From: Myxococcus stipitatus | GTDB lineage: Bacteria > Myxococcota > Myxococcia > Myxococcales > Myxococcaceae | Direction of reading: 5' to 3' | Length of the DNA: 64,000 nucleotides | Assembly: GCF_038561935.1 (NCBI RefSeq) | Contig: NZ_CP102770.1 | Span: 2,542,001-2,606,000 of the forward strand | In this document: positions 25,130-33,901 of the stretch, in pieces | Layout: each line of letters starts with the position of its first letter | Position numbering within the stretch: position 1 is the first letter of the stretch | Program-made: the position numbers and the translations under genes | The notes under the pieces: generated by a model | The model's database searches: none | What the model was told of the DNA's origin: nothing | Seen by the model: the letters and a program-made list of their open reading frames with translations, nothing else

Positions 25130-25816
25130 TCACCAGGGGAGGCGCTTGCCTTCGAAGTCGAAGAAGCCCCCCGTGTCCTCGGCACCCAGGCGGCCGAGGA
25201 CGGAGAGCAATCCCGAGACTGACAACTCCACGGCCGTGGGCGCCTCGCTGCCGCCCATGTCGGTGCGGACCCAGCCCGGGCTGAGGGCGAAGGCGAGGAT
25301 GTGGTCCTCCTTCAAGTCATGCCCCAGCGAGCGTGTGGCCATGTTCAGCGCCGCCTTGGACATCCGGTAGCCGTAGGCGCCTCCCCAGCTGTTGTCCGCG
25401 ATGGAGCCGAGGTTCGAGCTGAGGTTCGCCACCTTCGCGCCTCCCGCCGCGCGCAGCTGGGGCCGCAGGTGCAGCGTCATCCGCAGTGCCGCCACCGCGT
25501 TCACCTGGAAGGTGCGGGTGAGGTCGTCGCTGTCCAGCCCCGCGAGGTCGTCCGGCCTGCTGCGCACCCCCGCGTTGTTGATGAGCAGGTGCACGGGGCT
25601 GGGAATCCCCGCGGCGAAGGCCTTCACGCTGGCTTCATCGGTGACCTCCAGCGCGTGGATGTGGAGCAGGCCGTGGGCGCCTGGCGAGAGCGCGGCGAGC
25701 TCGCCCGCACGTTCAGGGGAGCGGACTCCCGCGTGGACCACATCGCCTCGGTGGAGGCACTGACGCACGAGCTCGAGTCCGATACCCCGGTTCGCACCCG
25801 AAATGACGACGTTCAT
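25130..25816 (-). CDS. Short-chain dehydrogenase/reductase (SDR)
   Basis: From ATG 25816 the protein has 228 residues, a classical SDR. It has the NAD(P)-binding VVISGANRGIGLELV (TGxxxGxG variant SGANRGIG), then INNAGVR (NNAG motif), VANLSSNLGSI (catalytic Ser strand), and AYGYRMSKAALNM (YxxxK). SPGWVRTDMGG closes the cofactor site. It resembles the sniffer/carbonyl-reductase-like branch. It reduces or oxidises a carbonyl/alcohol; the substrate is unknown. A more upstream in-frame Met (25885) would overlap the PARG-like gene and adds non-SDR residues. It lies 40 bases behind the PARG-like gene and 52 ahead of the radical SAM gene. Confidence 0.87.
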   Translation of the reverse strand: MNVVISGANRGIGLELVRQCLHRGDVVHAGVRSPERAGELAALSPGAHGLLHIHALEVTDEASVKAFAAGIPSPVHLLINNAGVRSRPDDLAGLDSDDLTRTFQVNAVAALRMTLHLRPQLRAAGGAKVANLSSNLGSIADNSWGGAYGYRMSKAALNMATRSLGHDLKEDHILAFALSPGWVRTDMGGSEAPTAVELSVSGLLSVLGRLGAEDTGGFFDFEGKRLPW

Positions 25817-25856
25817 GGAGGGCCTGCTCGCTTTCGTTCTCGAAGCCGCCAGGGCT

Positions 25857-26849
25857 TCAGTTTCCGTCGCTGACCCCCCACTCATAGTCGAGGTCGGCGA
25901 TGCGTTCGATGAGCCCAGGGAGCGGCTCTCCCGGAGCGCCCCTCGCGAGGACCGCTTCGAGGTCGTCGGAGCCTGTTTGGAAGGCGGCCTGCCCCATCAG
26001 GTCGAAGGTGTGGAACCGCAACCGGTCGATGCCCGCGAGTCGCGCGGCGAGAAGCTGGAGCAGCGTCATCGCGTGGCGATTGCCTCCGAAGGCGCCACAC
26101 CCCCAGAACCCGGTGCGGACCTCGACGGGCTGGTCGGGCCAGCGCCGCCGCGACTCCGACCGGGCGGCGAGGAAGCCCGTGTAGGCGGTGACGAGCACCT
26201 GCTCGAGCTGATGGCGGAAGTAGGGGCCCCGATGGCCCACCGGGGCGGCGATGGCGATGAGGTTGGTTCGGGTGGGAGGCCGCAGCACCCGGACCGCCGG
26301 GCCGAGCGTCTTCAGGGGCGCGGCGGCGAAGCGATTGCCATAGAGGCCGAACGGGCGCCCCGCGGCCCGGTCCGGCGCCGTCGCGATGGCGCATCGCCGC
26401 TCCGCTCCCAGGATGAGGACCGGGGTCGCGGCTCCCTGCTCCTCGGTCTTCGCCGGCACTCCTTCCGCGAGGAGCGCCTCCCGCAAGGCCCCGAGCACCG
26501 GGTGCTCCGCGGCCTGGAGCTCGTCCTGGGCGAGCAGTCCCGAGCCATAGGCCACGAAGAGCTGCGGGTCCGCGAAGTTCACGTGCCACACCCCGGCGTC
26601 GTCTCCGCTGTAGTCGTAGGTCCCTGGCACCGCGAGGCACTCCGTCGCGACGAGTTCCCGGGTGGCGGGCAGCTGCGCGGCCTCCCAGCGCGTGAGCTCG
26701 ACGCGTCCCGCGTGGGTGGCTCCGGGTGGGCACGCCTGCTCGAAGACCCACTGCTTGTGCGGATGACGCAAGACCGGCGGATGTGCAGCGAGCAGTGCGG
26801 TGGGCTCGTACTCGCGGCGGAACAAGCAGGTGGGCGTCATCGCGCTCAT
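25857..26849 (-). CDS. Poly(ADP-ribose) glycohydrolase (PARG)-like protein
   Basis: The 330-residue protein shows two separated PARG landmarks. Around residue 92, VWHVNFADPQLFVAYGSGLLAQDEL corresponds to the VDFANxxxGGG-X6-8-QEE signature; the acidic pair reads DE, keeping the second Glu used in catalysis, while the Gly triplet is GSG. Around residue 247, GFWGCGAFGGNRHAM matches the GxWGCGAFGGD segment of eukaryotic and bacterial PARGs. The fold would be a macrodomain that hydrolyses or binds ADP-ribose. An alternative ATG lies at 26840. It is first of five co-directional genes. Family assignment is by motif; activity on poly(ADP-ribose) is unproven. Confidence 0.65.
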   Translation of the reverse strand: MSAMTPTCLFRREYEPTALLAAHPPVLRHPHKQWVFEQACPPGATHAGRVELTRWEAAQLPATRELVATECLAVPGTYDYSGDDAGVWHVNFADPQLFVAYGSGLLAQDELQAAEHPVLGALREALLAEGVPAKTEEQGAATPVLILGAERRCAIATAPDRAAGRPFGLYGNRFAAAPLKTLGPAVRVLRPPTRTNLIAIAAPVGHRGPYFRHQLEQVLVTAYTGFLAARSESRRRWPDQPVEVRTGFWGCGAFGGNRHAMTLLQLLAARLAGIDRLRFHTFDLMGQAAFQTGSDDLEAVLARGAPGEPLPGLIERIADLDYEWGVSDGN

Positions 26850-26856
26850 GGGATTG

Positions 26857-26885
26857 ATGTTGGTGTCTGATTTACACTATGTCAA
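26857..26885 (-). promoter_or_regulatory. Promoter and half-palindrome ahead of the five-gene operon
   Basis: Read on the minus strand, TTGACA (26885-26880) and CAACAT (26862-26857) are 17 bases apart, a perfect -35 and a weak -10. Transcription would start close to the ATG at 26849, which has no Shine-Dalgarno sequence, so the first mRNA may be leaderless. The -35 lies in the near-palindrome TTTACACTATGTCAA (26871-26885 on plus), a possible operator. Confidence 0.4.
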
Positions 26886-26989
26886 CCTGAGCACGTCGGA
26901 CCGCGGGCTGTGTGCGGCGTCGAGGCAATCGTTCACGGGTACCGGCGTACCCGCCCGAGACGTTGTTTCAGCTTCGGGAGAGGCTCACC

Positions 26990-29449
26990 GTGGACACCCT
27001 TCTTGGTGGATTGCGCCAGACGCTGCGCGCACTGCTCCGCAACCCGGGCTTCGCGCTCAGTTGCATCTTGTTGCTGGCGGTCGGAATCGGGACGAGCACC
27101 GCCCTCTTCAGTGTGGTCGAAGGGGTGCTGCTGCGCCCCTTGCCCTACCCGAGCCCTGAGCGCCTCGTGCAGCTGTCCGAGCTCTCGCGCGAGGGCAAGT
27201 CGATGCGGTTCTCCGACCCCAACTTCGAGGACGTCCAGGCGCGCAGCCGGACCCTGGGGACGGTGGCCCAGGTGTCGGGGGCGATGAATGTCACCGTCAC
27301 GGGGACCGATGAGCCGACCTTCGCGAACCTGGCGTTCGCCTCGCGCGACTTCTTCCGGGCCTTCGCGGTGCAGCCCGTCACGGGGCGCTCGTTCACGGAC
27401 GAGGAGCAGAGCGCGGGAGGCGCTCCCGTGGTGGTGGTCAGCCAGGCCTTCTGGAAGCGCCACCTGGGCGGCCGGCCGCTGCCCATGTCGGAGACGCTGT
27501 CTTTCGAGGGCCGTGCGCACACCGTGGTGGGCGTGATGCCCGAGTCCTTCGACTATCCGGTGGGCACGCAGATGTGGACGCCGCGCGAGCAGGAGGCGCG
27601 CCGGCCGAGCCGCACCGCGCACAACTGGAACGTCGTGGGCCGCCTAGCGCCGGGAGTCGACCTGCGCGCGGTGCAGGCGGAGCTGACGGGGTTGGCGCGG
27701 GAGCTCAAGGCGCAGCACGGCCTGGAGACGGGCATGCAGGATGTCGCCGTGGTGCCGCTCCATGAGAGCCTCGTGGGGAGTGCCCGGTCGACGCTCTACC
27801 TGTTGCTGGGCGCGGCGGCCTTCCTGCTGCTGGTCGCGGGCGCCAACGTCACCAACCTGCTGCTGGCCCGGGCGGCGACGCGTCGGCGCGAGCTCGCGGT
27901 CCACGTCGCGCTGGGGGCGGGGCCGGGCGCTTTGGTGCGTCAGTTCCTCTCGGAGTCCCTGGTGCTGTCGCTGACGGGGGGCGCCCTGGGCGCGCTGCTC
28001 GCCACCTGGGGTGTGCCCGCGATGCTCGCCGTCGACTCGGGCCACCTGCCGCGCGCCGCGGAGGTCTCCGTGAATGCGACGGCGCTGTTCTTCGCGTTCG
28101 GGCTCTCGTTGCTGCTCGCGGTGGGCCTGGGATTGGTGACGGCGCTGCGCGCGGCGCGCCAGAGTCCCTGGGCCACGCTCACGCAGTCCGGGCGGACGCA
28201 GGCCGGAGGCGGGGGCGCGGAGCGCATGCGCCGGGCCCTGGTCGTCGGGCAGCTCGCGCTCGCGCTGGTGCTGCTGGTGGGCGCGGCGCTGCTCGGGCGG
28301 AGCCTCCTGGGGCTGCTCTCGGTGGACCCGGGCTACCGCACTGAGGACGTCGCGGTCCTCAGCCTGGTGCTTCCTCCCGCGAAGGAGGAGGCGGCGGGGC
28401 GTCAGAACGTCCAGTTCCAGGAGCACCTCCTCTCGAAGCTGGAGGCGCTGCCTGGGGTGCGCGCGGTGGGCGTGGTGAGCAGCTTCCCGCTCGAGGGCGG
28501 CTTCTCGGGCAATGGCACCTTCGTCCTGCTCAACCGCCCCGATGAGGTGAAGAACTTCGACGACTTCGGTCGCCTGGCGCACGAGCGCGAGCGCGCCGGT
28601 TACGCGGAGTATCGCGTGGCGAGCGAGGGCTACTTCGGCGCGCTCGACATCCCGCTGGTGCGAGGGCGCCTCTTCGATGCTCGCGACACCGTGGATGCGC
28701 CGCACGTGGCGGTCATCAGCGAGGCGCTCGCGAAGGCCCACTGGCCCGGTGAGGACCCGCTGGGCAAGCTCATCCAGTTCGGCAACATGGACGGGGACCT
28801 GCGCCCCTTCACCGTCGTGGGCGTGGTGGCGGATGTCCGCGACCAGGGCCTGGATGAGGCGCCCAAGGCGACGCTCTATGGCTGCTCACGGCAGCGGCTG
28901 CGAGCGTCCTCCTTCTTCCATGTCGCCGTGCACGGTGCCTCGGGCTCCGATGCTTTGGTCGCCGCGGTGCGCCCCGTCCTGCGCGAGCTGGCTCCCGAGC
29001 TGCCGGCGCGCCTGCGCACGATGGAGAGCCTCCACTCCAGCTCCTTGGCCGCGCGGCGCTTCAGCCTCCTGCTGCTGGGCGCGTTCGGTGTCGTCGCCCT
29101 GTTGCTCTCGGTGGCGGGCCTGGCGGCGGTGGTCTCCTATGCGGTGGCGCAGCGCACGCAGGAGTTCGGCATCCGCTTCGCGCTGGGCGCCACGTCCGGG
29201 GACGTGCTGAAGCTGGTGCTCCGACAGGCGGCGGTCCTCGCGGGGACGGGCGTGGTGCTCGGCACCCTGGGCTCCCTGGCGCTCAGCCGGGGGCTCTCGG
29301 GGTTGGTGTATGGGGTGAGCACCACCGACCCCTGGGTCCTCGCGGGCGTGGCGACGCTCCTGCTGGGCGTCGCGTTGCTCGCGAGCTGGCTGCCGGCCCG
29401 CAGGGCCTCTCGCGTGGACCCGATGACGGTGCTGCGCTCGGGGGGCTGA
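26990..29449 (+). CDS. ADOP-type ABC transporter permease (FtsX/MacB-like, duplicated)
   Basis: The 819-residue protein has two MacB-PCD plus FtsX units in tandem. Each has an N-terminal helix (FALSCILLLAVGIGTSTALFS first, then LVVGQLALALVLLVGAALL), a periplasmic domain, and FtsX helices (LLVAGANVTNLLLARAATRRRELAV, where the cytoplasmic RxxELA coupling loop is clear, and SYAVAQRTQEFGIRFALGA in the second half). It ends PARRASRVDPMTVLRSG, the usual ADOP tail. These orphan permeases lack an adjacent ATPase gene, as here. GTG 26990 is chosen because GGGAGAGG (26976-26983) sits 6 bases upstream. Likely a mechanotransmission or export role. Confidence 0.88.
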   Translation: MDTLLGGLRQTLRALLRNPGFALSCILLLAVGIGTSTALFSVVEGVLLRPLPYPSPERLVQLSELSREGKSMRFSDPNFEDVQARSRTLGTVAQVSGAMNVTVTGTDEPTFANLAFASRDFFRAFAVQPVTGRSFTDEEQSAGGAPVVVVSQAFWKRHLGGRPLPMSETLSFEGRAHTVVGVMPESFDYPVGTQMWTPREQEARRPSRTAHNWNVVGRLAPGVDLRAVQAELTGLARELKAQHGLETGMQDVAVVPLHESLVGSARSTLYLLLGAAAFLLLVAGANVTNLLLARAATRRRELAVHVALGAGPGALVRQFLSESLVLSLTGGALGALLATWGVPAMLAVDSGHLPRAAEVSVNATALFFAFGLSLLLAVGLGLVTALRAARQSPWATLTQSGRTQAGGGGAERMRRALVVGQLALALVLLVGAALLGRSLLGLLSVDPGYRTEDVAVLSLVLPPAKEEAAGRQNVQFQEHLLSKLEALPGVRAVGVVSSFPLEGGFSGNGTFVLLNRPDEVKNFDDFGRLAHERERAGYAEYRVASEGYFGALDIPLVRGRLFDARDTVDAPHVAVISEALAKAHWPGEDPLGKLIQFGNMDGDLRPFTVVGVVADVRDQGLDEAPKATLYGCSRQRLRASSFFHVAVHGASGSDALVAAVRPVLRELAPELPARLRTMESLHSSSLAARRFSLLLLGAFGVVALLLSVAGLAAVVSYAVAQRTQEFGIRFALGATSGDVLKLVLRQAAVLAGTGVVLGTLGSLALSRGLSGLVYGVSTTDPWVLAGVATLLLGVALLASWLPARRASRVDPMTVLRSGG

Positions 29450-29454
29450 GTCGC

Positions 29455-30555
29455 TCAACGGTGATTCGGCGAGGGCGCCAGCGTCTGCTGGACCCAGGCG
29501 CGCCAGCTCGCGACGTCCTCGCCGAAGTCCTTCCCCGACAAGGTCCGCAGGACATCGAGCGCGGGCTTTCGCTCGATGACCTGCTTCGCGGTGGCCATCT
29601 CCAGCAGCACCTGTCCGCCCTCCCGGAGGATGTCGACCCGCCGCGAGGCATCCTTGGCGACGAGGACCGCGAGCAGGCCCGCGGCCTTGTTCCGGTCGCT
29701 GATGAGCGGACCGTGGAGGCCGCGCAGCACCTTTTCGAGCGGGACGAGCGGCCGGTCCGCCTTCTCCTGGAGCATCCAGAGGACCCGCATCGCGGCGTTG
29801 CGGGGTGCCTCGTTCGGGTCGTTCATCAGGGGCACGAGCGCGCGGGCGACCTCTTCCCGTGATGGGCCGTAGGCGAGCAGGTACGCGGCCTGCTCCCGCT
29901 TCGTCGCGTCCGCGTCGGTGTGGGCCATCCGGGCGAGTGTCTCGAAGTGCCGGGGCACTCCGGCCAGGAGGGGCGCCTCCAGGGCCATCAGCTCCGGATG
30001 CCCCGGGCCATAGAAGCAGTGGAAGGCGCGGCACGGCTCCGTGTCGTCCGTGGAGATGGCCCCCGCGTTCACGAGCCGCCACATCCGCGTGAGGTACGTG
30101 GTCCACGCGGCGAGCAGCCCGTCGGGCTCGGCGACGGAGCCCGTGGGCGCGGGGGCGTACTCGAGGCGCCATTCGTCGCCGAGGTCGACCACGTCCACCG
30201 TGACTCTCAACGTCATGTCCTTGGCGTAGGCGGTGACGGAGTTGCGAATCAACGCGAAGCCGTGGCGTGCCTGAAGCTGCTCCTTGCCCTTCGCCAAGGC
30301 CTGGATGAAGGAATCGCCCTCCTTCTCCATGTCCAGCAAGGTCCCCGCCGGAGGCAGCGCCGCCAGATAGGGCGCCAGCAGCTCTTCGCGGGAGTGCTTG
30401 CGCGTGCCGAACAGCTCGATGCCCTCGAACCGGTAGACCATCGAGGGCTTGGGTGCGCTCGTGGCCGGAGGCGGCTCGGCGCGTGTCTCCGCCCGCTGAG
30501 TCGCACAACCGCCGAGGAGAACCAGGGACAACAGACAGCTCAGCCGTCGCATCAT
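29455..30555 (-). CDS. Lipoprotein with HEAT-like C-terminal region
   Basis: The 366-residue protein begins with a lipoprotein signal (MRRLSCLLSLVLLGGC, lipobox LGGC) and a Pro/Ala-rich linker. Residues 40-160 form an unrecognised domain (MVYRFEGIELFGTRKHSREEL). Residues 185-350 read as paired amphipathic helices typical of HEAT-like repeats (ALVPLMNDPNEAPRNAAMRV and VLRGLHGPLISDRNKAAGLL). I do not recognise the family. Such scaffolds usually bind proteins. The gene is convergent with the ADOP permease (stops 6 bases apart) and probably monocistronic. Confidence 0.7.
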   Translation of the reverse strand: MMRRLSCLLSLVLLGGCATQRAETRAEPPPATSAPKPSMVYRFEGIELFGTRKHSREELLAPYLAALPPAGTLLDMEKEGDSFIQALAKGKEQLQARHGFALIRNSVTAYAKDMTLRVTVDVVDLGDEWRLEYAPAPTGSVAEPDGLLAAWTTYLTRMWRLVNAGAISTDDTEPCRAFHCFYGPGHPELMALEAPLLAGVPRHFETLARMAHTDADATKREQAAYLLAYGPSREEVARALVPLMNDPNEAPRNAAMRVLWMLQEKADRPLVPLEKVLRGLHGPLISDRNKAAGLLAVLVAKDASRRVDILREGGQVLLEMATAKQVIERKPALDVLRTLSGKDFGEDVASWRAWVQQTLAPSPNHR

Positions 30556-30609
30556 GCGGCCACGTCACCATCCACGAGCGCTGTCGCGCAACCCGGATGG
30601 AGGCCTGGC

Positions 30610-31608
30610 TCAGGCCCGGGCTTGCCCCACCCGCCACTGGCCGGGAGGAACACCTTCCCAGTGGTGGAAGGCGCGGAAGAAGGAGTTCGCGTCCTCGTAG
30701 CCCAGGAGGTACGCAATCTCGCTGAGCTCCAGCGGGGAGTGGGCCAGGTAGTGCCGGGCCAGCTCTCGCCGCGCCTCCTCGAGCAGGCCCTGGAAGGAGA
30801 AGCCCTCTTCGCTGAGCCGACGCTGCAGTGTCCGCGTGCTCACGCTCAGCTCGCTGGCGACCTGCTGGATGGCGGGACGCTGCCCCGCGAGCTGACGCTT
30901 CAAGACGCTCTTGGCGCGCTCACCCAGGCTCGACGAGGGGAGCCGCTTGCCAAGCTCCAGCTCGAGCTGGGGCGCGATGACGCCCAGCAGGTCCGGGTTG
31001 TGGGAGACGAACGGCAGGTCCAGGTCCGCCCGATGGAAGACGAGGGCGTCATGGCGCGCCTTGAACTTCACGGAGCAGCCGAAGTGCGCCTCGTACATCG
31101 GTTTGTGTGCGACGGCGCGCTGGAGCTCCACGCGCTTCGGGGTGAGCGGGCGCTCGGTGCCCTTCCTTCCGACCCCCAGCAGCCAGGCGAAGCAGTGGTC
31201 CACCAGCAAGGGGGGCTCGCGCTCGTCGCCGAAGGACCAGATGAAGCGGACCTCGCTCTCGTCGCCCCGCTCGGACAGCCGGAGCTCCTCGGGACAGAGG
31301 AGGGCTTTGTAGCGCGCGATGCGCTCGATGGCGTCCCGGAAGGAGCGGGCGTACAGGCCGGCGATGGCGACCGGGTCATATCGCTCGACCCGGTGCTCGG
31401 TGCCCAGCTTGAGGCCGATGGCCGGGTCGTCGCTGCTCTCGGTGATGCCTCGGTAGAGCGCGAAGAACTCGTCGGTCGTGACCTGGATTTTCTCCACGTC
31501 GAACAAGCCCAGGGGCAGGCATGCGCGCCGGAGCACTGCCTCCGGCGAGATGCCCATCTCCGCGAGCCGTCGCGGCAGCGTGTATGCGACGCGAAATCGA
31601 AGAGTCAT
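30610..31608 (-). CDS. AraC-family transcriptional regulator
   Basis: The 332-residue protein has an N-terminal arabinose-binding-like domain of the OruR/VirF-like group (YTLPRRLAEMGISPEAVLRRA at the start) and a C-terminal double helix-turn-helix. The second is read from IQQVASELSVSTRTLQRRLS (first HTH) and ELSEIAYLLGYEDANSFFRAF (second HTH, the classical AraC signature). ATG 31608 begins the domain; an upstream in-frame Met adds Arg/Pro-rich filler. The adjacent alpha/beta hydrolase gene on the same strand ends 47 bases upstream of this start and may be a target or co-transcribed. The effector is unknown. Confidence 0.88.
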   Translation of the reverse strand: MTLRFRVAYTLPRRLAEMGISPEAVLRRACLPLGLFDVEKIQVTTDEFFALYRGITESSDDPAIGLKLGTEHRVERYDPVAIAGLYARSFRDAIERIARYKALLCPEELRLSERGDESEVRFIWSFGDEREPPLLVDHCFAWLLGVGRKGTERPLTPKRVELQRAVAHKPMYEAHFGCSVKFKARHDALVFHRADLDLPFVSHNPDLLGVIAPQLELELGKRLPSSSLGERAKSVLKRQLAGQRPAIQQVASELSVSTRTLQRRLSEEGFSFQGLLEEARRELARHYLAHSPLELSEIAYLLGYEDANSFFRAFHHWEGVPPGQWRVGQARA

Positions 31609-31655
31609 GCGGCTCCACCGAGGTTGACGCGGAGAGGGCCTCCGCACATGCGGGC

Positions 31656-32561
31656 TCAGAGCTGCTCGCGGAAGAAGGGGACGAGCTTCGCCAGCACCTC
31701 GGAGACGTACCGGGAGCCATCATAGAGGTCGATGTGGTTCGCGCCCTCGACGATGTGGAGCTGCTTGTTGCCGCTCGCCGCCCGTTCGAACACCTGTTGG
31801 CTGTGCCACAGCGAGCCTGCCTTGCTGCCCGCGAACAGTCGCAGCGGCTGGGTCATCAGCAGCTCCGCCAGGTGGAAGGCGTCGTAGCCGACGAGCTGGC
31901 TCAGGCTGCGCAGCGGGGTCTTGCTCGGCGAGTTGCGGTGCTGGGCGCGAGCCGTGTGGTAGTAGTCGTAGGCGTCGCGGAGGTCGGCGGGCAGGCTTGG
32001 GTCGCGGTGGGTCGGCGCGAGCGGCATGTAGGTGATGGCCTCGCCTCCGTGCTCGGCGGTGCGCCGCGCGGAGCCGGCGTCGCGCAGTCCGAGCGTCTGC
32101 GCGGGGGCGGTGCTCCCATCCCAGCCCTGGCGAATCATCGCGCCGATGTTGACCGCGCTCACCGCGCCCACCGCCTTGAGTCGCGAGTCGGTCATGGCCG
32201 CGTGGATGGCGTAACCCCCTCCGGCGCAGATGCCGAGCACGCCGATGCGCTCGCGCTGGACGAAGGGCAGGGTCGTGAGGTGGTCCACGGCGGCGCGGAT
32301 GTCCTCGACGCGCGCGGACGGGTCCTCGAGGTGGCGGGGCTCGCCGCTGCTGTCGCCCTGGTAGGACGCGTCGTAGGCGAGGGCGACGAAGCCATCGAGC
32401 GCCAGCTTCGCGGCGTAGAGGCCCGACGTCTGCTCCTTGACGCCGCCGCCCGGGTGGACGACGACGACCGCCGCGTACGGGCGATTCCCGGAGAAGTCGC
32501 TGGGAAGGTGGAGGTTGCCCGCCAGGGTGAAGGGCCCGCTTCGGAAGGTGATGGATTGCAT
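31656..32561 (-). CDS. Alpha/beta hydrolase (dienelactone hydrolase-like)
   Basis: From ATG 32561 the protein has 301 residues. The core shows VVVVHPGGGVKEQ (oxyanion region), RIGVLGICAGGGYAIHA (nucleophile elbow GxCxGG with Cys in the nucleophile position), and EGANHIDLYD near the C-terminus supplying the catalytic His. A Cys nucleophile (GICAGG) is characteristic of the dienelactone hydrolase branch of the superfamily, many members of which act on carboxylic esters. It is 98 bases behind the MFS gene and 47 ahead of an AraC regulator on the same strand, so detoxification of a hydrophobic ester is possible but unproven. Confidence 0.82.
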   Translation of the reverse strand: MQSITFRSGPFTLAGNLHLPSDFSGNRPYAAVVVVHPGGGVKEQTSGLYAAKLALDGFVALAYDASYQGDSSGEPRHLEDPSARVEDIRAAVDHLTTLPFVQRERIGVLGICAGGGYAIHAAMTDSRLKAVGAVSAVNIGAMIRQGWDGSTAPAQTLGLRDAGSARRTAEHGGEAITYMPLAPTHRDPSLPADLRDAYDYYHTARAQHRNSPSKTPLRSLSQLVGYDAFHLAELLMTQPLRLFAGSKAGSLWHSQQVFERAASGNKQLHIVEGANHIDLYDGSRYVSEVLAKLVPFFREQL

Positions 32562-32659
32562 GCCGTGGCTCCGTGTCTGTGTGGACGCAGAGATACGGCG
32601 GGCGCCCGCGTGGGGCACTCGCGGGACGCGCCAATGTACTTGCGCATCACGCCAAGGCG

Positions 32660-33901
32660 TCAGCGGGCGGCGGTCGGGCGCCGGAGGGGCTCGCGAAGCC
32701 GGAGCGCGACCTCGACGCCGGAGGCGAGGTTCAGCGCGGCGACGACGAGTGTTGCGGTCACGAGTCCGAACGAGTCCGCGAGGATGCCCGCCAGGAGGGC
32801 GCCAAGCGCATAGCCGCTGTCGCGCCAGAGCCGGTACACGCCGACGGCGGACGCCCGCCAGGACGGGTGCGCGACGTCGCCGATGGCCGCGAGCAGCGTG
32901 GGATACACCATCGCGGTGCCAAGGCCGATGAGCCCCGCGCCGAAGGCGAACTCGCCGAACGTGCCACCGAGGGCGATGACACCCAGGCCGATGGCCTGCG
33001 CCACCTTGCCCGCGACAATCAAGCCCTTGCGCCCCACGCGGTCCGACCAGGCGCCGGTGACGAGCTGACCCAGTCCCCACACGGCGGGGTAGATGGCCGC
33101 GAGGGTGCCAATCCGGGCGAGGCTCATCCCCGCGGCGGCATAGACCCATGGGAACAGGCCCCACGCCATGCCGTCATTGAGGTTGTTGACGAGCCCCGCC
33201 TGGCAGACCGAGGCGAGGTCCCGGTCCTTGAAGCTGGTGCGAAGGAAGACCTCGCGCGCGCTGAGCGGCTTCTCCGATGACGCCCGCGAGCGCGTCGCTT
33301 CGTGGGTGACGTGGTGCCGCGTCTCGCGCACGGCGAACACCGAGAGCAGGAGGCCGAGCGCGACGAAGGCCACGCCCATGTAGAAAGGCTCGGGGCGCAG
33401 GCCATGGCGCGCGGCCACGATGCCCGTGGCCAGCGCGCTCCCCGCGACGGCGAAGTACCCGGCGAACTCGTTGAGGCCCATGGCCAGGCCGCGCTTCTGG
33501 GGGCCCGCGAGGTCAATCTTCATGATGACCGTCGTCGACCACGTGAGGCCTTGGCTGATGCCGAGCAGCACGTTCGCGAAGAGGACCCACGACCAGGTCG
33601 GCGCCCACATGAGGAGGAAGGGGACGGGCGTCGCGACGAGCCAGCCCGCGACGAGGACCTGCTTGCGGCCGAAGCGGTCCGACATGCGCCCGGCCAAGTA
33701 GTTCGTCAGCGCCTTCGTCAATCCGAAGACGAGGATGAACGATAGCACGGCCGACTTCTCGGCGAGGCGGAACTCCTGCTCCGCGATGGAGGGCAGGAGG
33801 GTCCGCTCCATCCCAATCATCGCTCCGACGAAGGCATTGACGACGACGAGCAGCGAGAACTGGCCCAGGTTCTGCCGGAGGCCGAGGCGGACGGGCTTCA
33901 T
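32660..33901 (-). CDS. MFS transporter regulated with ArsR-rhodanese
   Basis: The 413-residue protein has twelve hydrophobic helices and the MFS loop 2-3 signature GRMSDRFGRKQVLVAG (residues 70-85), repeated in the second half as TGAWSDRVGRKGLIVAGK. The N-half GLTKALTNYLAG and TVIMKIDLAGPQKRGLAMGL are typical of drug-resistance MFS proteins. The start overlaps the stop of the ArsR-rhodanese gene (ATGA), so expression is coupled to that repressor. A role exporting a toxic compound, perhaps linked to sulfane sulfur or an oxyanion, is inferred from the partner. Confidence 0.87.
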   Translation of the reverse strand: MKPVRLGLRQNLGQFSLLVVVNAFVGAMIGMERTLLPSIAEQEFRLAEKSAVLSFILVFGLTKALTNYLAGRMSDRFGRKQVLVAGWLVATPVPFLLMWAPTWSWVLFANVLLGISQGLTWSTTVIMKIDLAGPQKRGLAMGLNEFAGYFAVAGSALATGIVAARHGLRPEPFYMGVAFVALGLLLSVFAVRETRHHVTHEATRSRASSEKPLSAREVFLRTSFKDRDLASVCQAGLVNNLNDGMAWGLFPWVYAAAGMSLARIGTLAAIYPAVWGLGQLVTGAWSDRVGRKGLIVAGKVAQAIGLGVIALGGTFGEFAFGAGLIGLGTAMVYPTLLAAIGDVAHPSWRASAVGVYRLWRDSGYALGALLAGILADSFGLVTATLVVAALNLASGVEVALRLREPLRRPTAAR

